This document shows positions 19,201 through 28,523 of a stretch of DNA of 64,000 bases, piece after piece. How positions within the stretch are numbered: position 1 is the first letter of the stretch; each line of letters opens with the position of its first letter. The notes under the pieces are model-generated. The model had not been told where the DNA came from and did no database searches. It saw only the letters and a program-made list of their open reading frames with translations. The stretch spans positions 905,301-969,300 of the forward strand of contig NC_006691.1 of assembly GCF_000091045.1 (NCBI RefSeq), in the 5' to 3' direction. The DNA comes from Cryptococcus deneoformans JEC21. Taxonomy: Eukaryota; Basidiomycota; Tremellomycetes; Tremellales; Cryptococcaceae. A program made the translations under genes and the position numbers.

Positions 19201-19519
19201 TGTCAGATGTAGAGTTGTCTAGAGAGAGCTTGAGCACGCTGTGTCGATTGCCAGAGATGTCTAAGTTGCATGGAAACTATTCTACAATCCTTTTTCTTTA
19301 TTTGTTTCAATACCACAAGTGTTCTAGCTTATGTAATTTGATCTTCCCTTCTTCCCATGCCTCCACCAACAATTCCCATGCCTCCACCAGCAATTCCCAT
19401 GCCTCCACCAGCAATTCCCATGCCTCCACCAGCAATTCCCATGCCTCCACCAGCAATTCCCATGCCTCCACCAGCAATTCCCATGCCTCCAGATCCAGGT
19501 TGGATCAATCATTCTGACA
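19201..19519 (-). repeat. Ty1/copia 5' LTR of E4
   Basis: TGTCAGAATG to TCTGACA on the minus strand, 319 bp. About 140 bp (19355-19495) are seven units of a 21-bp tandem repeat (CCCATGCCTCCACCAGCAATT on the plus strand, cut here to one unit plus a base). The long plus-strand frame over it is a by-product of the repeat. Confidence 0.9.
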
Positions 19520-20948
19520 CAACTACCCCGTCATCTTCGAGGGACATCAACATCTCTAGCTCTGTGGGGAGCTTCGGCAGTGCTCAAGGGAGTCCCTTGC
19601 CATCATCATCCTCCAGGCCTCTTTCCCCTTCACCAAACCTGAGAACTTTCTTCATCCCTCAGCACCCCCCCCCCCCCATCGTTACTCCGGTTTGGGAGCC
19701 TTTAACAAGCCTTGAGGGCATTGCTTCTGCAGAGGCCCTTACTTCTCTTATCCTGCAGGACCTGCAGGCCATTAACCAAGGTAAGCGACATAATAATATT
19801 CCTCAAAAACTTCCGGGAAGGAGACTTTGAGTCTTCTTCAACCATCATGCGAGCCTTGGGGAAACATCTCCCAAGGACATTGGGAGATGTCGCTGAGCAT
19901 CAAAACAAACTAGATTGGCTCACCTCCTCCCTCATCTCCTCGTTGACTTTAATAAAATGCTACCAACAATCTTTAACTGACCTAAGGTCTGAAATTCTAT
20001 ATTTAAAAGAAAAAATATCAGTGATTCAAGAGGCACAGCCTCACGATGGTGAGAACAGGCCCAGAAAGAAATCCAAGGGCACACACTTGCCCGAGGTGGT
20101 GGTATGTTGCCATTGTGTCATTGAGATTGATGTTAATGCTCACCCTTCCTTAGGCACTGGTCCACCGTAACGTCAGGATCCTGTTGGGTTTGCCTCCTTG
20201 TGGGGGCAAAACACTTTACTCCCCAGAGGACTGGCCAGATTATGACCCAGTCCTCGCCCCTAACGGCTACTTCCATGATGGCGAGACAAATGCCGTCATC
20301 TGGAGGCCCAATTGGGAAAATTTAAAATGTTCTTTGTGAGCAATGGTTTGTAATTCTGCTGGTGATAGAGAGCCACTGACCTCGGATATCAGTTTTTCGA
20401 ATCTAATTAATGCAGCTGTGGACGCCTGTCTGCAGGATTCGTCTGTAAGCACGATGCCCAGTCGGGAGCAGCTTAGCAGAAGAGTAAAAGAATACCTAGA
20501 AGGTATTTCAAAAATGAAAAAGAAAACCAAAGAGGAAAGGGAGGCCAACCAGCTCCTTAAGACCATTTGTGCCAGGGTAAACCCCGTAAGTGCTTACTAA
20601 GAGCCCAGTCAGCCATCATATCAACTAACATCCAACATACAGTTGAGTACATGGATCTCAGCTAACTTTGAAAACACCCCCCTCGCCCACTGTCATGAGA
20701 GTGAACTCATTCAGACTGCCTTCAAGCGAGGGATCCTAAAATCCTTACTCCTTGTCGACCACACAGAGACGTCCGTTCATGGTTTGTCTATTACTCAAAA
20801 CACAACCAACTCACAAGACGATGAAGTCTTGACAACTGATTCCAATAATTACGATGAGTTTAAAGTCCTCTGCGACCTCTATGAGCAAGAAAGGATAGAT
20901 GTGTTGAACTGGTCTTTACTTAGCACCTTCGTACAAACAGTCTCGTAG
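19520..20948 (+). other. Unrecognised, probably broken multi-exon coding remnant
   Basis: Several plus-strand frames look protein-like and are joined by plausible splice sites (for example GTAAGCG near 19781): a Ser/Pro-rich segment (19520-19780); a helical segment with SLTDLRSEILYLKEKIS (about 19860-20090); a piece with DWPDYDPVLAPNGYF (about 20170-20337); a Lys-rich helix (20343-20600); and an acidic piece with LCDLYEQERIDVLNW (20643-20948). The left end is cut by the copia LTR, so no start is present. I recognise no family. It could be a host gene or a transposon ORF remnant. Confidence 0.35.
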
Positions 20949-21036
20949 AACAGTGTACTAGATAGTGATACATACCTGGTCTTTACTTAGCACCTTCATA
21001 CAAACAGTCTCATAGAACAGTGTACTAGATAGTGAT
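20909..21036. repeat. 67-bp tandem duplication
   Basis: The sequence beginning CTGGTCTTTACTTAGCACCT at 20909 is repeated from 20976 with two or three changes. It lies at the 3' end of the unrecognised coding remnant; the following 21037-21198 shows no gene. Confidence 0.8.
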
Positions 21037-21198
21037 GAGAAAGACCAGAAAGTTACAAAAAAGGAATATTAATAATGGTATAGAGTCTGACCGAAAATAG
21101 ACCACGTAGTCATCTATCTAATTAAGGAACTAGACTAGTGAACTCTGTCAAGATGAGCCACGGTGGGTAGCGCTAGAAGTTTGGTGGTGGTCGGATGT

Positions 21199-21724
21199 TG
21201 TTACGACTCGTCCCCAACAAGGTCCGGCCTTGGAGACGAGATAGAAAGCCGTAGTTTAACTAAGCAATGAGATATATGTATGATATACCTCTTGACACTT
21301 GTCTGTTGGCGTATGGTATAGGGCGGAGGTATATTCGCTTGGGAAGATCAGGCAAGCTTATATACTAGTGGAGTAAGTTTATGTCGAAGGTGGTGCAAGG
21401 TAAGACGAGAGTGAGCACTGGGAGCTCGAGGACCTTTCGCAAAGTAACTTATGAAATATTGATCTTCGAGGGGAAGAAGATCAAGATCGAGGACAAAGCT
21501 CCCCTTTATATACTTCTACAGAAATCTATTTATATCCTTTGAGGTCCAGCTGGAGGTCCAGCTGGACGTCCAACTGGAGGTCCAACTGGAGGTCCAGTTC
21601 TTTTCTCGGAGGTCCAACTGGAGGTCCAGCTGGACCTTTTTTATCTGATTCGGATCTTGCCTTCCTATTACGTAACTCCCTCCTATGATATCTTATCTCT
21701 TCTTCTTTGTGCAGGCTCGTGACA
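21199..21724 (-). repeat. LTR family C, 3' LTR of E5
   Basis: Minus strand TGTCACGAGCCTG to GTCGTAACA, 526 bp. It contains an imperfect array of the 12-bp unit GGTCCAACTGGA around 21541-21640, two units fewer than the 5' LTR. Confidence 0.93.
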
Positions 21725-21745
21725 GTCACCCCCCCCTTCGAAGAC
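21725..21745 (-). other. Polypurine tract of E5
   Basis: On the minus strand GAAGGGGGGGGGTGAC directly precedes the 3' LTR, the expected plus-strand primer site. Confidence 0.7.
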
Positions 21746-22111
21746 GGTCGCTCCGTCGTGCCGTCTGCGGCTTGTTCTGTTGTGTACTTGTAACTAAAAT
21801 TTGCTGGAGCTATGGAATAAATTTCTATGAACTGGTCGTGAAAAATGTGGCTATGCTTTGATCTATCTAGAATAAAAAATAAGATTGATTGGGGAGTTAG
21901 GAATCTATGAACAGTTGGCAAAAAACAGAACGGAGGATTGAGTTCCAAATAGTGGGGTGTCTGTGAGCGCAAAGAACGTGTGGTATCGCCAAGAACAGGT
22001 GGTATTGGTCATATGTGAAGATAAGATCCCTTTTTTGGGTTCGGGATATGCGCTGTGGGTCCTCTGGAAGATTGGCTGTTAAGGGGGAGACGGGGAGGAG
22101 GATTTTCGAGG

Positions 22112-22119
22112 TATAAAAG
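22112..22119 (+). promoter_or_regulatory. TATA box of the antisense cargo gene
   Basis: TATAAAAG lies 93 bp upstream of the ATG at 22205, on the strand opposite to gag-pol. It supports independent transcription of the gene inside E5. The sequence from 21746 to 22111 shows nothing else I can name. Confidence 0.5.
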
Positions 22120-22204
22120 GATTGGGATTTGGTGCAAGATCACCGAAGTTTCTCTATCCGCCAAAAAAAATCTCGTCTGCCTATTTATCTTTGATCTTTC
22201 CTTC

Positions 22205-23310
22205 ATGCCTGGATCCACGTTTCAACCTAGCCTGATGAGTAACAGTTGGTGTCTCGATGACCCATATGGCATTATTCGACAGTTCTGCGCAGAGAATGTG
22301 TCGGTTGGTGATAATACCGCTGATGTAATAACGGATAATGGCGTATCGGTGGTTGCCGCTTCTGCTGTGTCGCCGAGTAGTTCTTCTGACAACTCCCTCG
22401 GGGTTTTCTTTGATCAAGTACGTGTGCTAATGTTGACAACGTGTTTGTAAGGTGCTAATGCCGAGTGTTTGAATAGGATTTCGCCTTCCCATCAATGGGA
22501 TGGGTCCCAGCGATGCATGATAGTGGAGTACCGATGGAGGCAGCGGGTGATAATATTCACTCGACTTCACTTTCTCGACCTGTGGATCCGCGAGTGCCAC
22601 GTTTGCAGGGTGCTGAACTATTCTTTGGTGCTCATGTGGAGGGAACTGTCTCGTCTGAAGTGGTTGAGGAGAGGGAGGAGGCAGTGGATGAGGGATATGA
22701 GCAGCGGCACCAGGTGAGGAGAAATGCTTTGTCTTGTGTGCGACCCGATTGAAGAGCTAATGGCGTAAGGAGGCACTGCGCAGGGAGCAGAGGAGGCGTA
22801 GGGTTGAGGAGCGTCAGAGGGCACCAGAGGTTTCGCCTTGTGACCAATGTCATGGGGCGGGTGCTGAATGTCGGGCCCTCTCATTATTCTCGACTTGTGG
22901 ACGGTGCACGGTGAAGGGTGTGCGGTGCTCGCACAATGCCAGCGGGGGTAGGGGTTCGGATGTTGTGAGTGGTAGGTCGGGGGTTGAAAATGTACAAGCT
23001 GATGGGCAGGGTAGGCAAGAGATTGGGAGGTTTCGTCGTCTATCTCCAGCGCGAGGTGAATGGCGCAGTGGCTTGTTTGTAAGACATGGAGATTCACGTG
23101 CTAATGTGTGAATGTAGCGAAACCAACACGTCTACCGCGTTTGAGGGAGTCCAGCAGGCAATCATTGCCTACCTCATGGAGGAGGAGGTGCTGGAAGTCC
23201 GAAGGCAAGAGATGAGGGGGAGGTTTCGGGAGGAGTTGCTGGTGGCATTGGGTATGTCGCGCAAGAGGAAGCGTGATGACAGGGAGGACTTGTCCGAGGA
23301 CGAGGAGTAG
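22205..23310 (+). CDS. Zn2Cys6-like protein encoded antisense within retrotransposon E5
   Basis: Gene model: exons 22205-22417, 22477-22713, 22770-23078 and about 23145-23310, all joined in phase 0, about 300 codons. The introns are 56-66 nt and at least three contain CTAAT branch-point sequences. Exon 3 encodes a cysteine array with spacing CX2CX6CX8CX2CX6C (CDQCHGAGAEC, then CGRCTVKGVRC), the spacing of fungal Zn(II)2Cys6 binuclear clusters, preceded by an Arg-rich helix (EALRREQRRRRVEERQR). The C-terminus has a helix and a basic patch RKRKRDD. The N-terminal half is Ser-rich with no known domain. It lies between pol and the 3' LTR on the opposite strand. DNA binding is inferred from the cysteine spacing only. 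Alternatives are a zinc-binding protein of another fold or a decayed capture. Confidence 0.65.
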
Positions 23311-23573
23311 GACCCGTGTGATGGTTCTGTTTTCCATTCTTCTCTTAATCTAGGTGTGTTTTCCATTGATTCGCCTTTCTTCCCTCGGCCAGAAACAAGG
23401 TTTATAAACTACTGTAGATATATTGTACTAATACTAACTCTTAGATGGCTTCTCGTTTTTTCGGTCTGGTTCAACTTTGATCTGTCTGTAGATTTTTCTT
23501 TCTTTCTCTTTTCTTTTGACCATAATTTTAATAACTACGAAAATAAAATGACTGTTACTATGAACTTGGTTTC

Positions 23574-26500
23574 CTATAATCGGTGTGTTGACTTATACTG
23601 ATCAACAATCTCTGAAGCATTTTCTAGAGCGGTTTCGGGTTCCCAACTGTTGTGTTCGGCACTGTAGCCGAGCCACTTGATAAGGAATTGGCGGCGTTTT
23701 CGGTAAAATCGATGATCGAGGATGCACTCGACTTCGTATTCTAGGTCACCTTCGACTTCGATAGGTGATGGTGCGACTTGTGTTCGCCCTGGGATCTCAT
23801 TCTCAATATATTTCTCAAGCAATTGGACGTGGAAGACGTCGTGGATACGCATTGATTTCGGCAACTCAAGGCGATACGCGTGGGAAGAAACGCGCGCGAT
23901 AATGGTGTAGGGACCGAGATAACGGTGATCTAATTTCTTGGTGGGTCGTTTCGTTTTGATGTTACGGGCAGATAGCCAGACTTTGTCGCCGATAGTATAT
24001 TCGGGAAGTGGGGCACGGTGCTTATCAAACTGTAGTGCTGCACTCTCTTGTGCTTTGGACATTTCTATCTTGAGGTGTTCGTGGAGCTTGCTCAAGTCGG
24101 TGATGGAGGCTCTGGCAGGTGGGCTGAAAATAGGAACGTTGTCATCGGGGGTAAACGATGCCCTGGGATGGTACCCTTTGTTGGCAAAGAAGGGGGACAT
24201 GGTAGTGGACGAATGGGGCGTATTGTTGTAAGTGAATTCCGCAACTGGGAGTAGCGGTGCCCATTCCTTTTGCTTATAATCGGTATAAAGGCGCAGATAT
24301 TGTTCTAAGACCTGGTTCACTCGTTCGGTTTGTCCATCTGTTTCTGGGTGAAAAGCTGTACTGAGTTCTAACTCGATGTGTAGGAGTTGTGTGAATGCTC
24401 GCCAAAAGCGGGATGTGAATTCAGATCCACGATCTGATACAATACTGGTCGGAATCCCGTGCTTGGAGAAGACGTGGGTGACATATAATTGGGCGAGTTC
24501 CTCGGCGTTGAGGCTAGTCGTTGTGGGGATAAAGAGAGCCATCTTGGTGAGTCGGTCTACGATCACAAGGATGGTGTTGTAGCCGTGTGATGGGGGAAGT
24601 TGTTCAATGAGGTCCATCGATACAGATGACCAGGGATATGGGGGAATGGGTAGAGACTTGAGTTCGCCATAGGGCTGATGACGTCTTGTCTTAGTTCTGC
24701 AACAAAGATCGCAGGAATCAATGTAGTGATTGACGAAGCCTTTTAGGCCTGGCCACCAGTAATGGCGTCGGATGAGTTGGATAGTCTTGCGTCGTCCGGG
24801 ATGCCCACTAGTGAGTGCATCATGGCATTCTTTCGTGACGAGGGTGCGTAGCTCGTTATTGGCTGGGACATAGAATGATTCGCCATATCTGAGGAGTCCT
24901 TCATCGTCTCGAGTATATGGGTGAGCTTCGGAGGGATGGTTGGCTTTGTCCAAGAATGGTTTTGCTGATTCATCGGTTTCTAGACCGGTTTTCAACAACG
25001 ACTTGATGGGCGAAGATATTTCCAACCGATCGAGTCCGGTTGTGGCAGTACCCAAGTACTGTCCAGGGCGAAGGAGAGTCTGGAAATTCTGAGGATTGGC
25101 AGCAGTAGTAAGGCTGGAGCCTTTCTCGAGTGGATGATAATCATGTCTTCGGGTGAGTGCGTCAGGCTTTGTGCCTTGTACGCCTGGTCGGTAGATGATA
25201 TTGAAGTCAAAGTCGGCTAGGAATTCAGACCATCGCGCCTGTCGTCGATTGAGTTGCTTGGTAGTCATAAAGTACTCCAGGCTTCTGTGGTCGGTGTAGA
25301 CACGAATGGTTTCTCTAGCACCTTCGAAGTAATGTCGCCATTCTTTGAATGCTGAAACAATTGCTAACATTTCTTTGTCGTGAATAGGATAGTTTAACTC
25401 GGCAGGCAACATTTTGTGAGAGAAGAAAGCAACTGGTTCGAGTTTCTTGTCGATTTCATGTGATAAGATACCTGCGATGGCATAGTCGGAGGCGTCGGTT
25501 TCAAGGATGAGTTGCTTGGTCGGATCGTAATGACGTAGGAGATCAACAGAGGTGAAACTCTTTTTGAGTGCTTCGAAAGATGTTCGTTGAGGTTCTTCCC
25601 ATACAAAGGGTAAGTCCTTCTTTGTCAAGTCGATAAGAGGTTTGGCGATACTAGAGTAGTCCTTGATGAACCTTCGGTAGAAGTTACAGAACCCAAGGAA
25701 GGATTGGGTATCACGGAGATTGCGAGGTGTCGGCCATTCCGTGATAGACTTTACTTTCTTGGTGTCCATTGATAGACCTTGGTCGCTGACAACGAAACCT
25801 AGGAACTCTACTGAGGTTTGATGGAACTCGCACTTTGAAGCTTTGACATATAATTGGGTTTGGCGGAGGCGATCTAGGACTTGTATGACGTGTGACTGGT
25901 GAGTCTCCAAGTCTGGGCTGTAGATGAGGATGTCGTCGAGGTAGATGATAACAAATATGTCTAGCAAGTCGCGGAAATTGTGGTTCATGAGATGTTGGAA
26001 GGATGCAGGGGCATTGGTGAGGCCAAACGGCATTACCAAATATTCGAAATGCCCATAGCGAGTACGGAAAGCTGTTTTCCATTCTTCGCCTGCCTTAATG
26101 CGAAGTAAATTGTAGGCTCCTCGCAGGTCGATCTTGGTGAATACTTTGGCTGATTTGAGTCGATCTAGGAGTTCGGCGATCAATGGTAGAGGATAGCGAT
26201 TCTTGATGGTGATCTTGTTGATTCCCCGGTAATCGACACACATCCTAAGCGATCCGTCTTTCTTTTTGACAAAGAGTATGGGTGCTCCGGCTGGTGATTC
26301 GGACGGTCGGATAAAACCTTTCTTAAGATTCTCATCAAGGTATTCGCGGAGAGCTTCAAGTTCTGTTTCGGAGAGATTGTATATGGGACCAAAAGGTGGG
26401 TTCTTTCCTTCTTCGAGAGGGATATGGTGGTCGAAAGACCTATGTTCTGGGAGTGTATCGGCGCTTTTCTTGTCGAATACATCTAGATATTGATGGTATT

Positions 26501-27143
26501 CTTTAGGTACTATTTCGGCATCGGTGTTTTCTTTTGGAGGTTTGTCATTGGTGATGACCATGGCTAAGTTGGCACTCGTCGTCTGTGATACAGGTGGGTG
26601 TATGGAAAGTGTTTCCCAGCTGATGGACGGATTGTGCTCTTGTAACCAGGTGATACCTAAGACGATGGGATAGGAGCCGATGTCGGTTATGAGGAGTCGG
26701 AGTAAGGTGTGTCCGAATGGTTTCTGGAAGTTGACCAGGATGTTGGCTTCTTCTTCAATTATAGTTCGCTGACCCGCAGCGTTGAATAGGTATAATGGGA
26801 TCGAATCTTCTATTTTCGTGGTTTTGAGGTTAAAGGTCTGGACGAATCTTTTGTCGATGAAGTTTGTAGAGGCACCGGAATCGATTAAAGCTTGATAAAC
26901 ATTGTTGTGAAAGAGAAAGTCGATTGTGAGTTGGTTTTTGTTGTTTTTGTTATTATCTTCGAGAGTTTGGAGATATTCGCAGGAGTCTGTATTGGCCGGT
27001 TTGATAGTACGCTCTTGTTCCCGGCTACCTTCTTCGACTTTGGCAGACAAGAGCATATCTAGTTTTTTGAAGGGAGAGTAGTATTGGATTGTTGCGAGGG
27101 GACCACTGGGCACTTGGCGACTTGATGGTTTTTGTCGGCGCAA
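23574..27143 (-). CDS. Pol polyprotein of chromovirus E5
   Basis: Open frame of 1189 codons; the real product is probably a Gag-Pol fusion entering this frame at 27062-27068. Domains: protease with LIDSGASTNFIDK (about residue 85); RT with YLDDILIYSPD (about 400); RNase H beginning ETDASDYAIAG (about 545); integrase zinc domain (HPGRRKT...CDLC, about 770-820); integrase core with MDLIEQLP, VSDRGSEFTSRFW and HPETDGQTERVNQ. The C-terminal chromodomain (about 1115-1185) shows FLIKWLGYSAEHNSWEP. The chromodomain identifies a chromovirus; in that group it can direct integration to marked chromatin. No lesions seen. The first 80 or so codons overlap gag and are probably not translated separately. 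Confidence 0.95.
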   Translation of the reverse strand: MRRQKPSSRQVPSGPLATIQYYSPFKKLDMLLSAKVEEGSREQERTIKPANTDSCEYLQTLEDNNKNNKNQLTIDFLFHNNVYQALIDSGASTNFIDKRFVQTFNLKTTKIEDSIPLYLFNAAGQRTIIEEEANILVNFQKPFGHTLLRLLITDIGSYPIVLGITWLQEHNPSISWETLSIHPPVSQTTSANLAMVITNDKPPKENTDAEIVPKEYHQYLDVFDKKSADTLPEHRSFDHHIPLEEGKNPPFGPIYNLSETELEALREYLDENLKKGFIRPSESPAGAPILFVKKKDGSLRMCVDYRGINKITIKNRYPLPLIAELLDRLKSAKVFTKIDLRGAYNLLRIKAGEEWKTAFRTRYGHFEYLVMPFGLTNAPASFQHLMNHNFRDLLDIFVIIYLDDILIYSPDLETHQSHVIQVLDRLRQTQLYVKASKCEFHQTSVEFLGFVVSDQGLSMDTKKVKSITEWPTPRNLRDTQSFLGFCNFYRRFIKDYSSIAKPLIDLTKKDLPFVWEEPQRTSFEALKKSFTSVDLLRHYDPTKQLILETDASDYAIAGILSHEIDKKLEPVAFFSHKMLPAELNYPIHDKEMLAIVSAFKEWRHYFEGARETIRVYTDHRSLEYFMTTKQLNRRQARWSEFLADFDFNIIYRPGVQGTKPDALTRRHDYHPLEKGSSLTTAANPQNFQTLLRPGQYLGTATTGLDRLEISSPIKSLLKTGLETDESAKPFLDKANHPSEAHPYTRDDEGLLRYGESFYVPANNELRTLVTKECHDALTSGHPGRRKTIQLIRRHYWWPGLKGFVNHYIDSCDLCCRTKTRRHQPYGELKSLPIPPYPWSSVSMDLIEQLPPSHGYNTILVIVDRLTKMALFIPTTTSLNAEELAQLYVTHVFSKHGIPTSIVSDRGSEFTSRFWRAFTQLLHIELELSTAFHPETDGQTERVNQVLEQYLRLYTDYKQKEWAPLLPVAEFTYNNTPHSSTTMSPFFANKGYHPRASFTPDDNVPIFSPPARASITDLSKLHEHLKIEMSKAQESAALQFDKHRAPLPEYTIGDKVWLSARNIKTKRPTKKLDHRYLGPYTIIARVSSHAYRLELPKSMRIHDVFHVQLLEKYIENEIPGRTQVAPSPIEVEGDLEYEVECILDHRFYRKRRQFLIKWLGYSAEHNSWEPETALENASEIVDQYKSTHRL
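27059..27068 (-). promoter_or_regulatory. Programmed -1 ribosomal frameshift site between gag and pol
   Basis: In the gag frame the last codons are TCA AAA AAC TAG. This contains the canonical slippery heptamer A-AAA-AAC in the correct phase, ending right before the stop codon. Slipping back by one base continues into the pol frame, which is the -1 frame. I did not fold the downstream RNA for a stimulatory structure. Confidence 0.8.
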
Positions 27144-28360
27144 TAGAGGCAGAGGTTATGATCCTTTCGCCTCTGATATTCTTCTGGAGTCAGACGTCCA
27201 CGTCTGGTTATCCTAGCTGAACTTGGGACAAATGCAGCCCTCAGGTTGACTGCCGGCGTCACCTCTTTATTGAAGGTGGTGTTGGCAGTGGTAGACCTTA
27301 TCGGCATGCTATTCGCCGCAGAGAAACGTCTGAAGTTGTTGGGGCGATTGTTATTGTAAGAGGTGCGGGTGTAGTCGCTTCGGGTGGCGTTGAAAGGCGC
27401 CTTTGGTTGCTGGTCTCGCTTTGCTAATACTCGTTCATATCGACGGCTATCAATGCGGATGGCCATGTCTTGGAGGTTCTTGAATGACTTGGCTTTGGGT
27501 AGTCTGGCAAGTTCGTCTTTGATGTCATCCTTCAAGCCCCTGTAGAAGCAAGCCTTCTTCGCTTCGTCGTTCCACTGAACCAAGGTGGCATAACGCATAA
27601 AGGTTGCGAGGTATGAGGATACAGAACCTTGCTGACGAACAGTGTTTAGTTGTCGTTCTGCTGTCTGTTCTTCGTCTGGATCTCCGAAGTTCTTCCTTAA
27701 TTCGGCACAAAATTTCTTGAAGTCCAGCATAAACTTGGGCTGGGGATCGATGGTTACGAAGGGTTGGAACCATAAGAATGGGGTATCTCGGAGGAAAGAT
27801 CCGGCGTATAGGACTTTGGAGGTCTCGGTAGGGAAACGAGAAGGTTGGAGGGTAATCACCATTGTCACTTGAGTGATAAAGGTTGAGAGCTTGGTATACT
27901 GCCCATGGTAGTACTCGGGTTGGGATACCTTCGGTTCTTGAGGTCTACTGGAGGGTACTGAGGTGCGTTGTCGGCTGTATTCCCTTTTAACTTCTGGGTA
28001 TGGTGTTTGCGCTGACAGGTCGCGGCTTGATCTAGGTTCTTCGTCTTCTTCATCCAATTCTTGTTCGTTTTTGCCCTCATTATCTTCGCTATTATCAAAC
28101 ATCTGTCGTTCGACTTTGCTCTCTTCCAACTTATGCGTCAACTCTTCCTTCTGTTGCTCAAGTCTTGCAATATGGTTGCGCATCATCTCGAGTTGGGTTT
28201 GGGTGTCGTTTGATGTGTTGTCGGCGGTAAATGGATCGGATTGAGGATTGGTGTTGAATGAACCCGCGGGATTGTGGTCGTCATCGAGGGTATGTTCTAC
28301 TTCCTTGCCTTTTTCGACCTTTTCCACAGCTCGACCACTACGAGTGGATGGACCTGACAT
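27059..28360 (-). CDS. Gag protein of chromovirus E5
   Basis: 433 codons from an ATG about 160 bp after the 5' LTR. The N-terminus has an acidic coiled-coil-like segment (roughly residues 55-110). The retrotransposon Gag (capsid-like) region follows (about 170-300). A zinc knuckle CLYCADKNHQVAKC (CX2CX4HX4C) lies near the C-terminus. The gag stop lies at the frameshift site. Gag forms the particle that packages the RNA. The frame is intact. Confidence 0.92.
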   Translation of the reverse strand: MSGPSTRSGRAVEKVEKGKEVEHTLDDDHNPAGSFNTNPQSDPFTADNTSNDTQTQLEMMRNHIARLEQQKEELTHKLEESKVERQMFDNSEDNEGKNEQELDEEDEEPRSSRDLSAQTPYPEVKREYSRQRTSVPSSRPQEPKVSQPEYYHGQYTKLSTFITQVTMVITLQPSRFPTETSKVLYAGSFLRDTPFLWFQPFVTIDPQPKFMLDFKKFCAELRKNFGDPDEEQTAERQLNTVRQQGSVSSYLATFMRYATLVQWNDEAKKACFYRGLKDDIKDELARLPKAKSFKNLQDMAIRIDSRRYERVLAKRDQQPKAPFNATRSDYTRTSYNNNRPNNFRRFSAANSMPIRSTTANTTFNKEVTPAVNLRAAFVPSSARITRRGRLTPEEYQRRKDHNLCLYCADKNHQVAKCPVVPSQQSNTTLPSKN

Positions 28361-28507
28361 GATATAGGATATGGTATACGAAGTGGTGGTATGAGGTTAT
28401 AGGTGGCTGAGGTTGTTGATGAAGTTGTTGATGAAGTTGTATAAGGGTATACGTATGTGTCGAAGGTAAAAGGTACATAAAGTCTATACCAACCAACCAC
28501 AAGTGTG

Positions 28508-28523
28508 GAAGATCAATATTTAC
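28508..28523 (-). other. Predicted self-priming binding site of E5
   Basis: Two bases after the 5' LTR the minus strand reads AAATATTGATCTTC. Its exact 14-base complement, GAAGATCAATATTT, lies inside the LTR (minus strand 28792-28779), about 43 bp after a TATA box. This fits Tf1-type self-priming, in which the RNA 5' end folds back onto the PBS. No tRNA 3'-end complement is seen here. Confidence 0.65.

Larger units (their letters stand above)
16909..19519 (-). mobile_element. Truncated Ty1/copia retrotransposon E4
   Basis: Read on the minus strand: 5' LTR (19519-19201), primer binding site, gag and protease, then integrase. RT, RNase H and the 3' LTR are missing because LTR B of E3 interrupts the integrase gene at 16908/16909. 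Confidence 0.9.

Noticed and set aside
19357..19498. Pro-rich repeat protein on the plus strand
   Set aside because: It is only the translation of the 21-bp tandem repeat inside the copia LTR.
21526..21972. Frame with Leu-Asp-Leu-Gln repeats over LTR C
   Set aside because: By-product of the 12-bp LTR array; the same frame recurs in every LTR C copy.
22618..23097. 159-codon minus-strand frame inside E5
   Set aside because: Shadow of exons 2 and 3 of the antisense gene; no motif, and the plus strand has exons, branch points and ordered cysteines.
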